The translations under genes and the position numbers were made by a program. The notes beneath the pieces were generated by a model that saw only the letters and a list, made by a program, of their open reading frames with translations, was not told the DNA's origin and did not search any database. A DNA stretch of 10,930 nt from Proteiniphilum sp. GTDB lineage: Bacteria > Bacteroidota > Bacteroidia > Bacteroidales > Dysgonomonadaceae. Of this stretch, positions 1-7,260 are shown in pieces (the stretch's first letter is position 1; the number at the start of each line of letters is the position of its first letter). The stretch lies in NCBI GenBank assembly GCA_012728465.1, contig JAAYFB010000295.1, forward strand, positions 1 through 10,930, written 5' to 3'.

Positions 1-361
1 GGGAGTGATTTGAACTTTTTACCCCAAATCTCATTTGTGGTTGGGAGTGATTTCTTCTCATAACTGCCATTTATATACATAAATAAGAGTGCAGAGAACC
101 AAAAACTACCATTATTAAGTGATGGAGAGAGTAAAAATGGGTCAACACTATTAAAACTCTCTAATATAGACACCAAATCTTAACAATAATTGCGAATGAT
201 AAGTGATAATGATAGTGTTTTATTTTTATTTCTGTCAATGTCATTTGATATTTTGAGTTTTCGCAATTAAAAACTGTCAATAACGTTTGACATTTTGAGT
301 TTTTGGAATTTAAAACAGCCAATGTCATTTGACATTTGGTGTGGAATAAACATTAGACTGC
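1..361. repeat. Degenerate 42-bp tandem repeat array
   Basis: About 8.5 diverged units of exactly 42 bp, apparently without indels. GAGT recurs at 3, 45, 87, 129, 255 and 297, all in the same 42-bp register. ACTGCC-like blocks recur at 63, 105, 147, 273, 315 and 357. AAGTGAT recurs at 117 and 201, and TCATTTG at 31 and 241 (5 x 42). The units at 253-294 and 295-336 match at 34 of 42 positions by my count. The first 11 bases of the window recur exactly at 43-53. Older units match at only about 45-60 percent, so the array has decayed and may continue beyond the left edge. Apart from this array, 1-500 holds only the yidC terminator; I find no intact gene there. It lies 3' of yidC. Confidence 0.75.
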
Positions 362-431
362 TCTATGCCTGACTATTCGATAGATTTGTTTACGACATCA
401 TGACAAATAAATAATCTGTTGAATTATTAAC

Positions 432-469
432 AAAAAACTCTTGAAAGAGCCAAGCCCAATCAAGAGTTT
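432..469 (-). terminator. Rho-independent terminator of yidC
   Basis: A perfect 10-bp stem pairs 435-444 with 460-469 around a 15-nt loop. Read on the minus strand, the stem runs into six U residues (plus-strand A run 432-437). It starts about 30 bp past the yidC stop codon, so it should end that transcript. Confidence 0.85.
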
Positions 470-500
470 ATATAATAAATATTGCTGGATGAAAATAAAC

Positions 501-2468
501 CTACTTACGATAATTTTTCTTCGCTTGTTCTTTTGCTCTATCTCTAGCAGCTTTTTCTTGCATCTTTTGAGCCTCCTCCATTCTAGCCATGAAACCTGAT
601 TTCTTTTTAGGCTTGCTTTTATTAGCCTCCATTTGTGCAAGAAGCTTATCTTCATTCAAAAATTGTTTAAATCCGAATGTAAACAATATGGTAAGCAATG
701 TAGATAAGAAGTAATAATAGTTTAGACCTGCTGGGTACGAGTTAAGTACAAAGAACATCATGATCGACATCATATAAGGCATGTATTTCATTCCCGCCAT
801 TTGCGCTTGTCCTGTATCTGTGGCAGCCATATTATGCTTAGAGTATATTACGTTTACTACAGTCATCAACAAACAGAAAATACTGATATGATTACCTAAA
901 AACTTTCCTATGAGAGGAATGTCAAAATCCCATGTGATAATTGCATCAAATGTGGAAAGGTCTTGTGCCCACAAGAAACTTTGTTGACGAAGCTCGATTG
1001 CTGATGGGAAGAAGAAAAAGAATGCTAGGAGTATAGGCATTTGCAGCAACATAGGGAAACAACCGCTCATTGGGTTAGCACCCGCTTTATTGTAAAGCTC
1101 CATTGTAGCTTGTTGTCGTTTAAGCATCATATCCTTATCTTGTCCTGGAAACTTTTTCTCTAATTCTTGTATCTGAGGGCGCAGTGCACGCATCTTAGCA
1201 GATGACTTGAAAGACTTGTATGTCAATGGCAGAACTATCAGCTTGATAATAACTGTCATTATGAATATTATAAGCCCCATGCTCCAGTTTAGACCCAAGA
1301 AGAAATTGAACAATGGAATAGAGAAATATTTATTTATCCAGCTAAGCCATTTGTATCCTAAGTCAACTAGCTCTTCTAAATATAATTTATCGCTATTGCT
1401 TTCCGCATTTTTATCGTAGTTCTTGAGAGTGTAAAAATGATTTTGGCCGAAATAGTATTTAAATGATGCTGATAACTCATCCTTAACAGGATCGATAGTG
1501 ACAGGCACCCAAGTTTCAGCTCTATAAGCTTTGATGTGCTCACTATCTTCAATCATTTTGGATGACAAAACCACATTTGAGAAGGGATTGTCGGCTACTA
1601 TGATAGAGCTAAAGAATTGATCTTTAAAAGCAATCCATTTAACGGGTTCTGTTAGTTCTTTCTTATCATCACGAGTATTGCTTAACTGTTGATTTTTAGT
1701 TTGAGACTCGTATTTGTAATTTAGACGTGCAAATCTATTTTCGAACTGACGTCCCTGCTCTTGCTGTCTTATCTTTTGGTCCCAATTAATACGCAAGTTT
1801 GTTAAGCTCTCTGGATGCAGTCCGTTCTTCATACCTGTTATGCGAACATCGAAATCCATCATGCCTTCGTCAGGAGTAAGTGTGTAAATGAAATCGATAT
1901 ATTGCTCGGGCGAACTCTCCAAACGCATTATTATTGAGTTGCCATTGGCTGTCTTTATGGGTGTAAAGTATTGATTGTCGGTTGCAAGTCGCACACTGTT
2001 TCTGTTAAACAGCTCCATATTAAAGTGTGCTTCGTCACCCTCAAACAAATAAAGGCTATCTCCATTGTGACGCTTCTCTCCTTTTAAGTGAACTGAATGA
2101 ATTGTGCCACCTAGTGTGCTTAATGTTAGCTCCAACAATTCATTTTCGAGTGTAACAAACTCCTCCATTTTAGGTGACATTGCCACTATCGAATCTGTTA
2201 TGCTTTGAGTTGTATCATTTACCACATTACTATTGCCTGTGGCAAAGAACTCAGACACAATGTCTTGTTGCGTATCACTAGTTTTTTCTATACTATCAAA
2301 AGCTATTCGTTCAGCCTCTAATGCCAAGCGCTCCATTTCCACTTGCTCTATAGAATCTCTCATTCTTTTTTGAGCCTCTAGCTGCTCTTGGCTTGGTTTA
2401 TTTATGATTGTGAATGTAAATATTATTGCAGCAATCAGTAAAAACCCTATTATTGTATTCTTATCCAT
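501..2468 (-). CDS. yidC: Membrane protein insertase YidC
   Basis: Inserts and folds inner-membrane proteins, alone or with the Sec translocon. The 655 residues show the Gram-negative layout: an N-terminal membrane anchor (about residues 5-22), a charged coiled-coil-like linker (about 27-60), a large periplasmic beta-rich domain (about 100-345), and the conserved C-terminal insertase core from about 370 with hydrophobic segments near 385-415, 470-490, 525-542 and 565-597. The hallmark stretch NPMSGCFPMLLQMP lies at 465-478. Lys409 stands where Escherichia coli YidC has its groove arginine (pattern xxRxxxxPL), which keeps the positive charge. The tail after 615 is very basic, as expected for ribosome contact. 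The start ATG at 2468 gives the usual Bacteroidetes N-terminus (MDKNTIIGFLL). The gene has its own promoter and terminator, so it is probably monocistronic. Confidence 0.97.
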   Translation of the reverse strand: MDKNTIIGFLLIAAIIFTFTIINKPSQEQLEAQKRMRDSIEQVEMERLALEAERIAFDSIEKTSDTQQDIVSEFFATGNSNVVNDTTQSITDSIVAMSPKMEEFVTLENELLELTLSTLGGTIHSVHLKGEKRHNGDSLYLFEGDEAHFNMELFNRNSVRLATDNQYFTPIKTANGNSIIMRLESSPEQYIDFIYTLTPDEGMMDFDVRITGMKNGLHPESLTNLRINWDQKIRQQEQGRQFENRFARLNYKYESQTKNQQLSNTRDDKKELTEPVKWIAFKDQFFSSIIVADNPFSNVVLSSKMIEDSEHIKAYRAETWVPVTIDPVKDELSASFKYYFGQNHFYTLKNYDKNAESNSDKLYLEELVDLGYKWLSWINKYFSIPLFNFFLGLNWSMGLIIFIMTVIIKLIVLPLTYKSFKSSAKMRALRPQIQELEKKFPGQDKDMMLKRQQATMELYNKAGANPMSGCFPMLLQMPILLAFFFFFPSAIELRQQSFLWAQDLSTFDAIITWDFDIPLIGKFLGNHISIFCLLMTVVNVIYSKHNMAATDTGQAQMAGMKYMPYMMSIMMFFVLNSYPAGLNYYYFLSTLLTILFTFGFKQFLNEDKLLAQMEANKSKPKKKSGFMARMEEAQKMQEKAARDRAKEQAKKNYRK

Positions 2469-2565
2469 ACTAACACAATGAATGAAAGTGATATTAAGCC
2501 ACTCTCGATTTTATTATTTAGGTAAATATTATATTAAACTTGTTCGATTTTATTTGTCGAATTGG

Positions 2566-2594
2566 CAAAGGTACAAAAAATATACATTATCAAA
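2566..2594 (-). promoter_or_regulatory. Bacteroidetes-type promoter of yidC
   Basis: On the minus strand the box TACCTTTG (plus 2566-2573) fits the Bacteroidetes -7 consensus TAnnTTTG. A TTTG (plus 2591-2594) lies 17 bp upstream and serves as the -33 element. The predicted transcript begins near 2559, giving a leader of roughly 90 nt before the yidC ATG. The promoter lies in the gap downstream of the S41 peptidase gene. Confidence 0.7.
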
Positions 2595-2607
2595 TGTATT
2601 TATATCT

Positions 2608-3609
2608 CTACAACGTATTAATTATCTCCCTTGCCTTTTCGATTATGGTATCTTTATCTCTCTTTTTATCAGATTCAAGCATCTCCACCTTAATATCGGG
2701 CTCTATGCCAAACTCGATGTGTTCTTTGTTTATATTATACATTGGTGATGCAGAAAACCTAATAGACCATCCATTTGGCAGTTCTGATGAAAAGGGCAGT
2801 CCACTTCCTCCCCCTGTTTTGTCGCCTATTATTGTTGCATTGGGTGCATTTTTCATAACATTCACAAAATCATTTGCTGCGCTATAACAACCTCTATTAG
2901 TTAACACAACGACAGGCTTTTGATACCTAATACCATTTGAACTCTCTACATACTTGGGGTATAGCTTTGAGAAATCTTCATGCCCTTTACCAGTTTTGTG
3001 TGCTATGTAGCCCACTTGAGTTCTTTCATTAAAAAATCTGGAAGCCAATCTCTCCACATTGGTAAGTGAGCCACCACCATTACCCCTAATATCAAAAATA
3101 ATTCCTTTACAAATGGACATCCTTCTCAATACTTGCGAAATATTTCCTTCACCCACATCACGCGAAAAACTGCCATAATAGATATATCCAATGTTATCTT
3201 CCAAAATTTTGTAGTATAGTCCTCCTGCTATTGAAAAATCTGTACCCAAGTATTTGTCTTGTATTGATGTGTCAAAATTAGAAGGATAACTTTCCATCCA
3301 GCTCCAATAACGCGTCATATCATGCGACGCCATTAAATTTACATGACCATCTTTAAGTTCCGAAAGCATTTCGCCCATAAGAGTGAAAAGTGCATCATTA
3401 CCCATATCACTCTTTATTCGTTGCTTGTACTCTCGATATATTTGATTCCAACCAATATTCTTATACTCAAAAAAACAATAGTTTTCATCTATTATTCTCC
3501 ATAAAGCATCGAAGTTCTTATCTGGGTTATTATCAATGACGGCCTCATCTCCACAGCTTGACAACGCAAATGATATAATAAAAAATAATATTATGTTTTT
3601 AGCTTTCAT
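2608..3609 (-). CDS. S41 family (tricorn/C-terminal-processing type) peptidase, lipoprotein
   Basis: A 333-residue predicted envelope serine peptidase of unknown substrate. Residues 1-19 form a lipoprotein signal (MKAKN, hydrophobic core, lipobox LSSC) with lipid-modified Cys19. Residues about 32-95 resemble the helical tricorn C1 region (ending DGHVNL), and the peptidase domain runs from about 135 to 310. It carries DIRGNGGG at 173-180, the probable nucleophile Ser243 in CYSAAND, and GDKTGGGSG at 262-270. The lysine that CtpA/Tsp enzymes place in TFGKG is absent at the aligned position; Lys264 lies four residues earlier. The reading frame extends 16 codons upstream, but the ATG at 3609 begins the signal peptide and leaves 7 bp after the GH25 stop, whereas the longer start would overlap that gene. 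It is probably the last gene of the tkt-rpiB-GH25 operon. Family call is firm; substrate is not recognisable. Confidence 0.88.
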   Translation of the reverse strand: MKAKNIILFFIISFALSSCGDEAVIDNNPDKNFDALWRIIDENYCFFEYKNIGWNQIYREYKQRIKSDMGNDALFTLMGEMLSELKDGHVNLMASHDMTRYWSWMESYPSNFDTSIQDKYLGTDFSIAGGLYYKILEDNIGYIYYGSFSRDVGEGNISQVLRRMSICKGIIFDIRGNGGGSLTNVERLASRFFNERTQVGYIAHKTGKGHEDFSKLYPKYVESSNGIRYQKPVVVLTNRGCYSAANDFVNVMKNAPNATIIGDKTGGGSGLPFSSELPNGWSIRFSASPMYNINKEHIEFGIEPDIKVEMLESDKKRDKDTIIEKAREIINTL

Positions 3610-3616
3610 CTTAATT

Positions 3617-4417
3617 TTAGGGCAAAAGTAATGAATAAAACTCGTCGAAAGTTCCACGATAGAAGTTCAAGTCAATGTCTCCGATAGCACCTGCTAAACT
3701 TCCTTTATGTGAAAACTGCCATATCTGCCATGTGTCAAACTCATCATTGGGTTCATCATGCAAATCGCATATCCACAGCGGATTATCAGGAAAGGCATCT
3801 TTAATGTATAATCTATAGCACTCTTTGTTAGTATATATAAAAGGACGCACACCAAAATGACTATGAATGGCACTTTCTAATTTTTTTAGTTCTGTAATCA
3901 TCTTATTGTATGATTCCTTTGTTGTGATGCGATGGTTAATATTTGAGTGCTCCACGTCTATTGCTGGAATAATATCACCAGATATTATATTAGAGTTGTC
4001 TATAAAATGTTTGGCTTGCTTAACTCCATCTTCACCAAAGGTATAAAAATGGTATGACCCTACTTTTAGGCCAACCTCTTTAGCTAAGTGATAACTATAG
4101 TCATACTCCCTATCAATATGATTGGTGCCTTCGGTCGATTTCATAAAAACAAAGCTGACATTATCTTCAATGAGCATTGACCAATTAATGTACTCATTAT
4201 GATGTGATACATCTACTCCACGAACGGGGTACTTTTGTTCATGTTCATTTTCGAAAGAATTATAAGATCCTATTCTATTAATATAAATAGTTCTAAGAAG
4301 TGAAGCAACGATAAGTAGTGAAGCTATAGCTAAAAGTAAAACATAGAACCTATAAGTTTTATGTGTTGACTTTGCTTTTTTTCGATACTTAGGCTTAGCG
4401 GTGCTCTTCTTTGCCAT
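3617..4417 (-). CDS. Membrane-anchored GH25 family lysozyme (muramidase)
   Basis: Predicted to cut the MurNAc-GlcNAc bond of peptidoglycan. The 266-residue protein starts with a lysine/arginine-rich cytoplasmic tail (1-23), followed by one membrane segment (about 24-42) that should place the catalytic domain (about 64-266) in the periplasm. GH25 signatures are RGVDVSHHN (Asp69), GSYHFYTFG (120-128), the catalytic pair in AIDVEH (Asp154, Glu156), WQIWQFS (230-236) and GDIDLNFY (Asp249 near the end of the barrel). An in-frame ATG 39 bp further upstream would overlap rpiB. I chose the ATG at 4417 because MAKK plus a basic tail is the common start of Bacteroidetes homologues and it leaves a 22-bp gap. 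Retention at the membrane suggests cell-wall remodelling more than a secreted weapon, but this is inference. Confidence 0.9.
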   Translation of the reverse strand: MAKKSTAKPKYRKKAKSTHKTYRFYVLLLAIASLLIVASLLRTIYINRIGSYNSFENEHEQKYPVRGVDVSHHNEYINWSMLIEDNVSFVFMKSTEGTNHIDREYDYSYHLAKEVGLKVGSYHFYTFGEDGVKQAKHFIDNSNIISGDIIPAIDVEHSNINHRITTKESYNKMITELKKLESAIHSHFGVRPFIYTNKECYRLYIKDAFPDNPLWICDLHDEPNDEFDTWQIWQFSHKGSLAGAIGDIDLNFYRGTFDEFYSLLLP

Positions 4418-4439
4418 ATAAAACAGAAATGGTTGATAC

Positions 4440-4904
4440 TTATTTACATCCTGCAACAGGAATCTTAGCTATTCTCCCCGAATGACGACCTCCATCAAAA
4501 GGAGTATTCAGAAATGCTACTAAAATTTCATATATATCTTTCTCGTCAAGTAGCCTACCTGGCAGTGCTAATACGTTAGCATCATTATGAGCACGAGCTA
4601 ATACTGTCACCTCTTTGTTCCAACACAAAGCCGAACGAATACCCTGATGCTTATTCATAGTCATATTAATACCATTACCAGTTCCACATATTGCTACTCC
4701 AGGATAACACTCACCCTTCTCTACTGCTATAGCTAGACTATGGGCATAGTCAGGATAGTCAGTACTATCAGTATTATGTGTACCAAAATCCTTAAAAGGA
4801 ATTCCTTTTTCTTTAAGCAATGTTATCACAATCTGTTTTGCTTCAAAACCTGCATGGTCAGAGGCTAATCCTATTGGAGTAACAGTTTCATCAAATAGTG
4901 ACAT
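4440..4904 (-). CDS. rpiB: Ribose-5-phosphate isomerase B
   Basis: Interconverts ribulose 5-phosphate and ribose 5-phosphate in the cytoplasmic non-oxidative pentose phosphate pathway. The 154-residue length is normal for RpiB/LacAB proteins. Visible signatures are SDHAGFE (15-21), CGTGNGINMTMNK with the catalytic Cys73, AHNDANVL with the ring-opening His106, and GRHSGRI, whose arginines at 140 and 144 bind phosphate. The allose-6-phosphate isomerase activity known for some RpiB proteins cannot be excluded. It lies 72 bp downstream of tkt on the same strand, fitting a pentose-phosphate operon, with a strong hairpin in the gap that may tune its expression relative to tkt. Start ATG at 4904 gives the full conserved N-terminus. 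Confidence 0.96.
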   Translation of the reverse strand: MSLFDETVTPIGLASDHAGFEAKQIVITLLKEKGIPFKDFGTHNTDSTDYPDYAHSLAIAVEKGECYPGVAICGTGNGINMTMNKHQGIRSALCWNKEVTVLARAHNDANVLALPGRLLDEKDIYEILVAFLNTPFDGGRHSGRIAKIPVAGCK

Positions 4905-4933
4905 ATTATTATTATTTTAGTGACAGACTAAAC

Positions 4934-4962
4934 GTTTCGGGCATATGTTTAATGCCCGAAAC
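4934..4962. other. Intercistronic hairpin between tkt and rpiB
   Basis: A perfect 11-bp stem pairs 4934-4944 (GTTTCGGGCAT) with 4952-4962 around a 7-nt loop, starting 14 bp past the tkt stop. In the transcribed (minus) direction only GUUUAG follows, with no real U-tract. It may be a weak terminator/attenuator, or a 3'-end stabiliser or processing site that keeps tkt mRNA in excess of the downstream genes. Confidence 0.6.
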
Positions 4963-4976
4963 ATCTAAATTACTTA

Positions 4977-7004
4977 TTATGAGAGTATTTTCTTAACTTG
5001 TTCGTAAACATTTTTACCAGTAAAGCCTAGCTTTTCATCAAGCACTTTATATGGTGCTGAATATCCAAACGAACTCAATCCCCATACAGAACCATCTGCT
5101 CCAACCAATCCTTCAAGATTGACAGGTAGGCCGGCAGTCATTCCAAATTTCTTTTTGCCAGCTGGCAAAACCATATCTTGGTATTCCTTTGGTTGTGAGC
5201 GGAACAATCCTTCTGATGGCACAGATACTATACGGGTTTTGATACCGTCTGCCTTCAGTAGTTCTGCACCCTCCACCAATGTGGATACCTCTGAACCAGA
5301 AGCAAGTAGAATAATATCATAATCATCCTCATCCGTTACAATGTATGCACCTTTTTCAGCTTGTAAAGCTTCATCATATCTTGAATCTTTTGCTGGTAAA
5401 TCTTTAATATCTTGTCGTGAAAATATTAAACCAGTGGGTGATGACGAGTTTTCTAAAGCCATCTTCCACGCCACAGTAGCTTCATTTACATCAGCAGGAC
5501 GAAGAACAAGCATAGAGTTTTTGCCACTATGGTTTTGCAATTTTTCCATTAATCTGATTTGTGCCTCTTGCTCTACTGGTTGGTGAGTTGGTCCATCCTC
5601 TCCTACTCGGAATGCATCATGAGTCCAAATAAATATTACAGGTGTCTCCATCAATGCAGCTACACGAATTGTAGGTTTCATATAATCAGAAAATGCAAAG
5701 AATGTTCCACATGCTGGAATAACACCACCATGTAAACTCATCCCAATGCAAAGTGCAGACATAGTGAACTCCGATACTCCTGCTTGAAGAAATGCTCCAG
5801 AGAAATCGCCTTTAATTAATGACTTTGTATTTTTAAGAAAACCATCGGTTTTGTCAGAGTTTGATAAATCTGCAGAGGCCACAATCATATTCTCTACCTC
5901 TTTGGCTAATACTGACAACACATTGGCTGAGGCAGCACGAGTAGCTGAATTAGGCTTTTGCTCTATTTTTGACCAATCTATATTTGGCAGTTCACGAGTG
6001 AACCATTTATTTTTCTTTTCTGCAAGCTCTGGGTTTAATTTTGCCCATTCATTGTATTTTGCTTTTTTTGTAGCTACAATACCTCTAAGCTCCTCTTTCC
6101 TATTATTATATAGCTCCACAGTTTCAGGGAAAAGAGCGAAAGGATTATCTGGATTGCCACCAAGGTTTTGAACTGTTTGAGCAAAATCTGCACCAGCAGC
6201 ACTTAATGGCTGTCCGTGAGTTGACACTTGATTTTCGAAAGATGAGTTATCAGCTTTAACAGCACCTAAGCCCATTATTGTTTTACCAATGATAAGAGTT
6301 GGCTTATCCTTTTCGGCAATTGCCTCTTTTAGTGCTGCTCTGATTTCATCTGCATCATTACCATTAACATTTATAACTCTCCAATTCCAAGCCTGATATT
6401 TTTTAGCTACATCTTCGCTAGTAACTGCATCTACTGTAGTTGATAGCTGAACATTATTAGAGTCATAAAACATTATTAAATTGTTAAGACCTAGATGACC
6501 AGCAATACGTCCTACTCCTTGCGATATTTCTTCTTGAACACCTCCATCAGAGATAAATGTATATACTTTATGATCCATTATGTCACCAAGACGTGCATTT
6601 AAGAACTTTGTGGCAATGGCAGCACCAGCTGCAAAAGCATGTCCTTGTCCAAGAGGTCCTGATGTATTTTCAATACCACGTGTCACATCCACTTCTGGAT
6701 GTCCTGGTGTAGGACTACCCCATTGACGGAAATTTTCAATCTCCTCTGTAGTAAACTTACCACACATGTGAAGAACAGAGTATAGCATTGGAGACATATG
6801 TCCAGGATCTAAAAAGAATCTATCTCTCAACTCCCAAGTTGGATTATCTGGATCGTACTCCAAAAACTCTGAAAACAGAACATTAATAAAGTCTGCTCCA
6901 CCCATCGGTCCTCCAGGATGACCTGATTTTGCCTTTTCTACCATAGCAGCCGACAGAATTCTTATATTATCGGCAGCTTTTTTCATTGTTGCATTTTTAT
7001 CCAT
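4977..7004 (-). CDS. tkt: Transketolase
   Basis: Transfers two-carbon ketol units between sugar phosphates using thiamine diphosphate and Mg2+, linking glycolysis and the pentose phosphate pathway. The 675-residue length is usual for bacterial transketolase. The N-terminal cofactor domain (about 1-280) has SGHPGGPMG with His29, TSGPLGQG (114-121) and the cofactor motif SDGGVQEE...NN (152-184), in which the classical GDG is SDG, a variant I associate with Bacteroidetes enzymes. The middle pyrimidine-binding domain (about 355-530) has the activating Glu412, THDAF with His462, and GEDGPTHQP (468-476). The C-terminal domain is about 540-675. It appears complete. Its promoter lies about 130 bp upstream, and rpiB follows in the same direction, so it is the likely first gene of the operon. 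Confidence 0.97.
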   Translation of the reverse strand: MDKNATMKKAADNIRILSAAMVEKAKSGHPGGPMGGADFINVLFSEFLEYDPDNPTWELRDRFFLDPGHMSPMLYSVLHMCGKFTTEEIENFRQWGSPTPGHPEVDVTRGIENTSGPLGQGHAFAAGAAIATKFLNARLGDIMDHKVYTFISDGGVQEEISQGVGRIAGHLGLNNLIMFYDSNNVQLSTTVDAVTSEDVAKKYQAWNWRVINVNGNDADEIRAALKEAIAEKDKPTLIIGKTIMGLGAVKADNSSFENQVSTHGQPLSAAGADFAQTVQNLGGNPDNPFALFPETVELYNNRKEELRGIVATKKAKYNEWAKLNPELAEKKNKWFTRELPNIDWSKIEQKPNSATRAASANVLSVLAKEVENMIVASADLSNSDKTDGFLKNTKSLIKGDFSGAFLQAGVSEFTMSALCIGMSLHGGVIPACGTFFAFSDYMKPTIRVAALMETPVIFIWTHDAFRVGEDGPTHQPVEQEAQIRLMEKLQNHSGKNSMLVLRPADVNEATVAWKMALENSSSPTGLIFSRQDIKDLPAKDSRYDEALQAEKGAYIVTDEDDYDIILLASGSEVSTLVEGAELLKADGIKTRIVSVPSEGLFRSQPKEYQDMVLPAGKKKFGMTAGLPVNLEGLVGADGSVWGLSSFGYSAPYKVLDEKLGFTGKNVYEQVKKILS

Positions 7005-7139
7005 TTTGATAAGATGAATATTTATTTTAAAATTATTTTCGCTTCAAATATTTAACACGAATCATTTATGAGCCTATATTTCATATATTCAACTAAATAA
7101 TACGGGCTAAAGATAACACATAATTACTTCTATGAGATG

Positions 7140-7170
7140 CAAAGGTACATTTTTTTAACCATATATTGAA
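7140..7170 (-). promoter_or_regulatory. Promoter of the tkt operon
   Basis: TACCTTTG on the minus strand (plus 7140-7147) matches the Bacteroidetes -7 box TAnnTTTG. TTCA (plus 7167-7170), 19 bp upstream, is a weak -33 match. The start of transcription would be near 7133, giving tkt a leader of about 130 nt. It is arranged head to head with the methyltransferase promoter. Confidence 0.65.
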
Positions 7171-7200
7171 GTGTTAAGAGCCTGTTTAATGATGTGGGCA

Positions 7201-7228
7201 TTTGTTTTTGTTTTATTCATTATCTTTG
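7201..7228 (+). promoter_or_regulatory. Promoter of the TrmH-family methyltransferase gene
   Basis: TATCTTTG at 7221-7228 fits the -7 box TAnnTTTG. TTTG at 7201-7204, 16 bp upstream, could be a shortened-spacing -33 element. Transcription starting near 7234 would lie downstream of the GTG at 7171, and so supports the ATG at 7261 as the true start. Confidence 0.6.
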
Positions 7229-7260
7229 CAACAAACATTTACACAAACAAAACTATTTAT

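Noticed and set aside
1..63. C-terminal end of a plus-strand gene (20 open codons to TAA)
   Set aside because: The stretch lies wholly inside the 42-bp array; its GSD repetition is explained by the repeat, and 20 codons without a start is no evidence for a gene.
1..344. CRISPR array or its degenerate end
   Set aside because: Similarity runs continuously through each 42-bp period with no alternation of conserved repeat and unique spacer, and no cas gene is present.
398..655. 85-codon minus-strand frame across the yidC 3' end
   Set aside because: It overlaps the conserved yidC tail in another frame, includes the yidC terminator, and has a low-complexity lysine/isoleucine product.
2482..2887. 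Plus-strand frames opposite the S41 gene and the yidC promoter
   Set aside because: They are antisense to the well-conserved peptidase gene, give no recognisable protein, and have no promoter on that strand.
5851..6171. Plus-strand frame opposite tkt
   Set aside because: It is a shadow of the transketolase gene; the complementary frame is explained by conserved Tkt codons.
7005..7133. Riboswitch in the tkt leader
   Set aside because: The leader is about 130 nt and AT-rich; I see no thiamine-pyrophosphate (THI box) conserved core or terminator/antiterminator pair.
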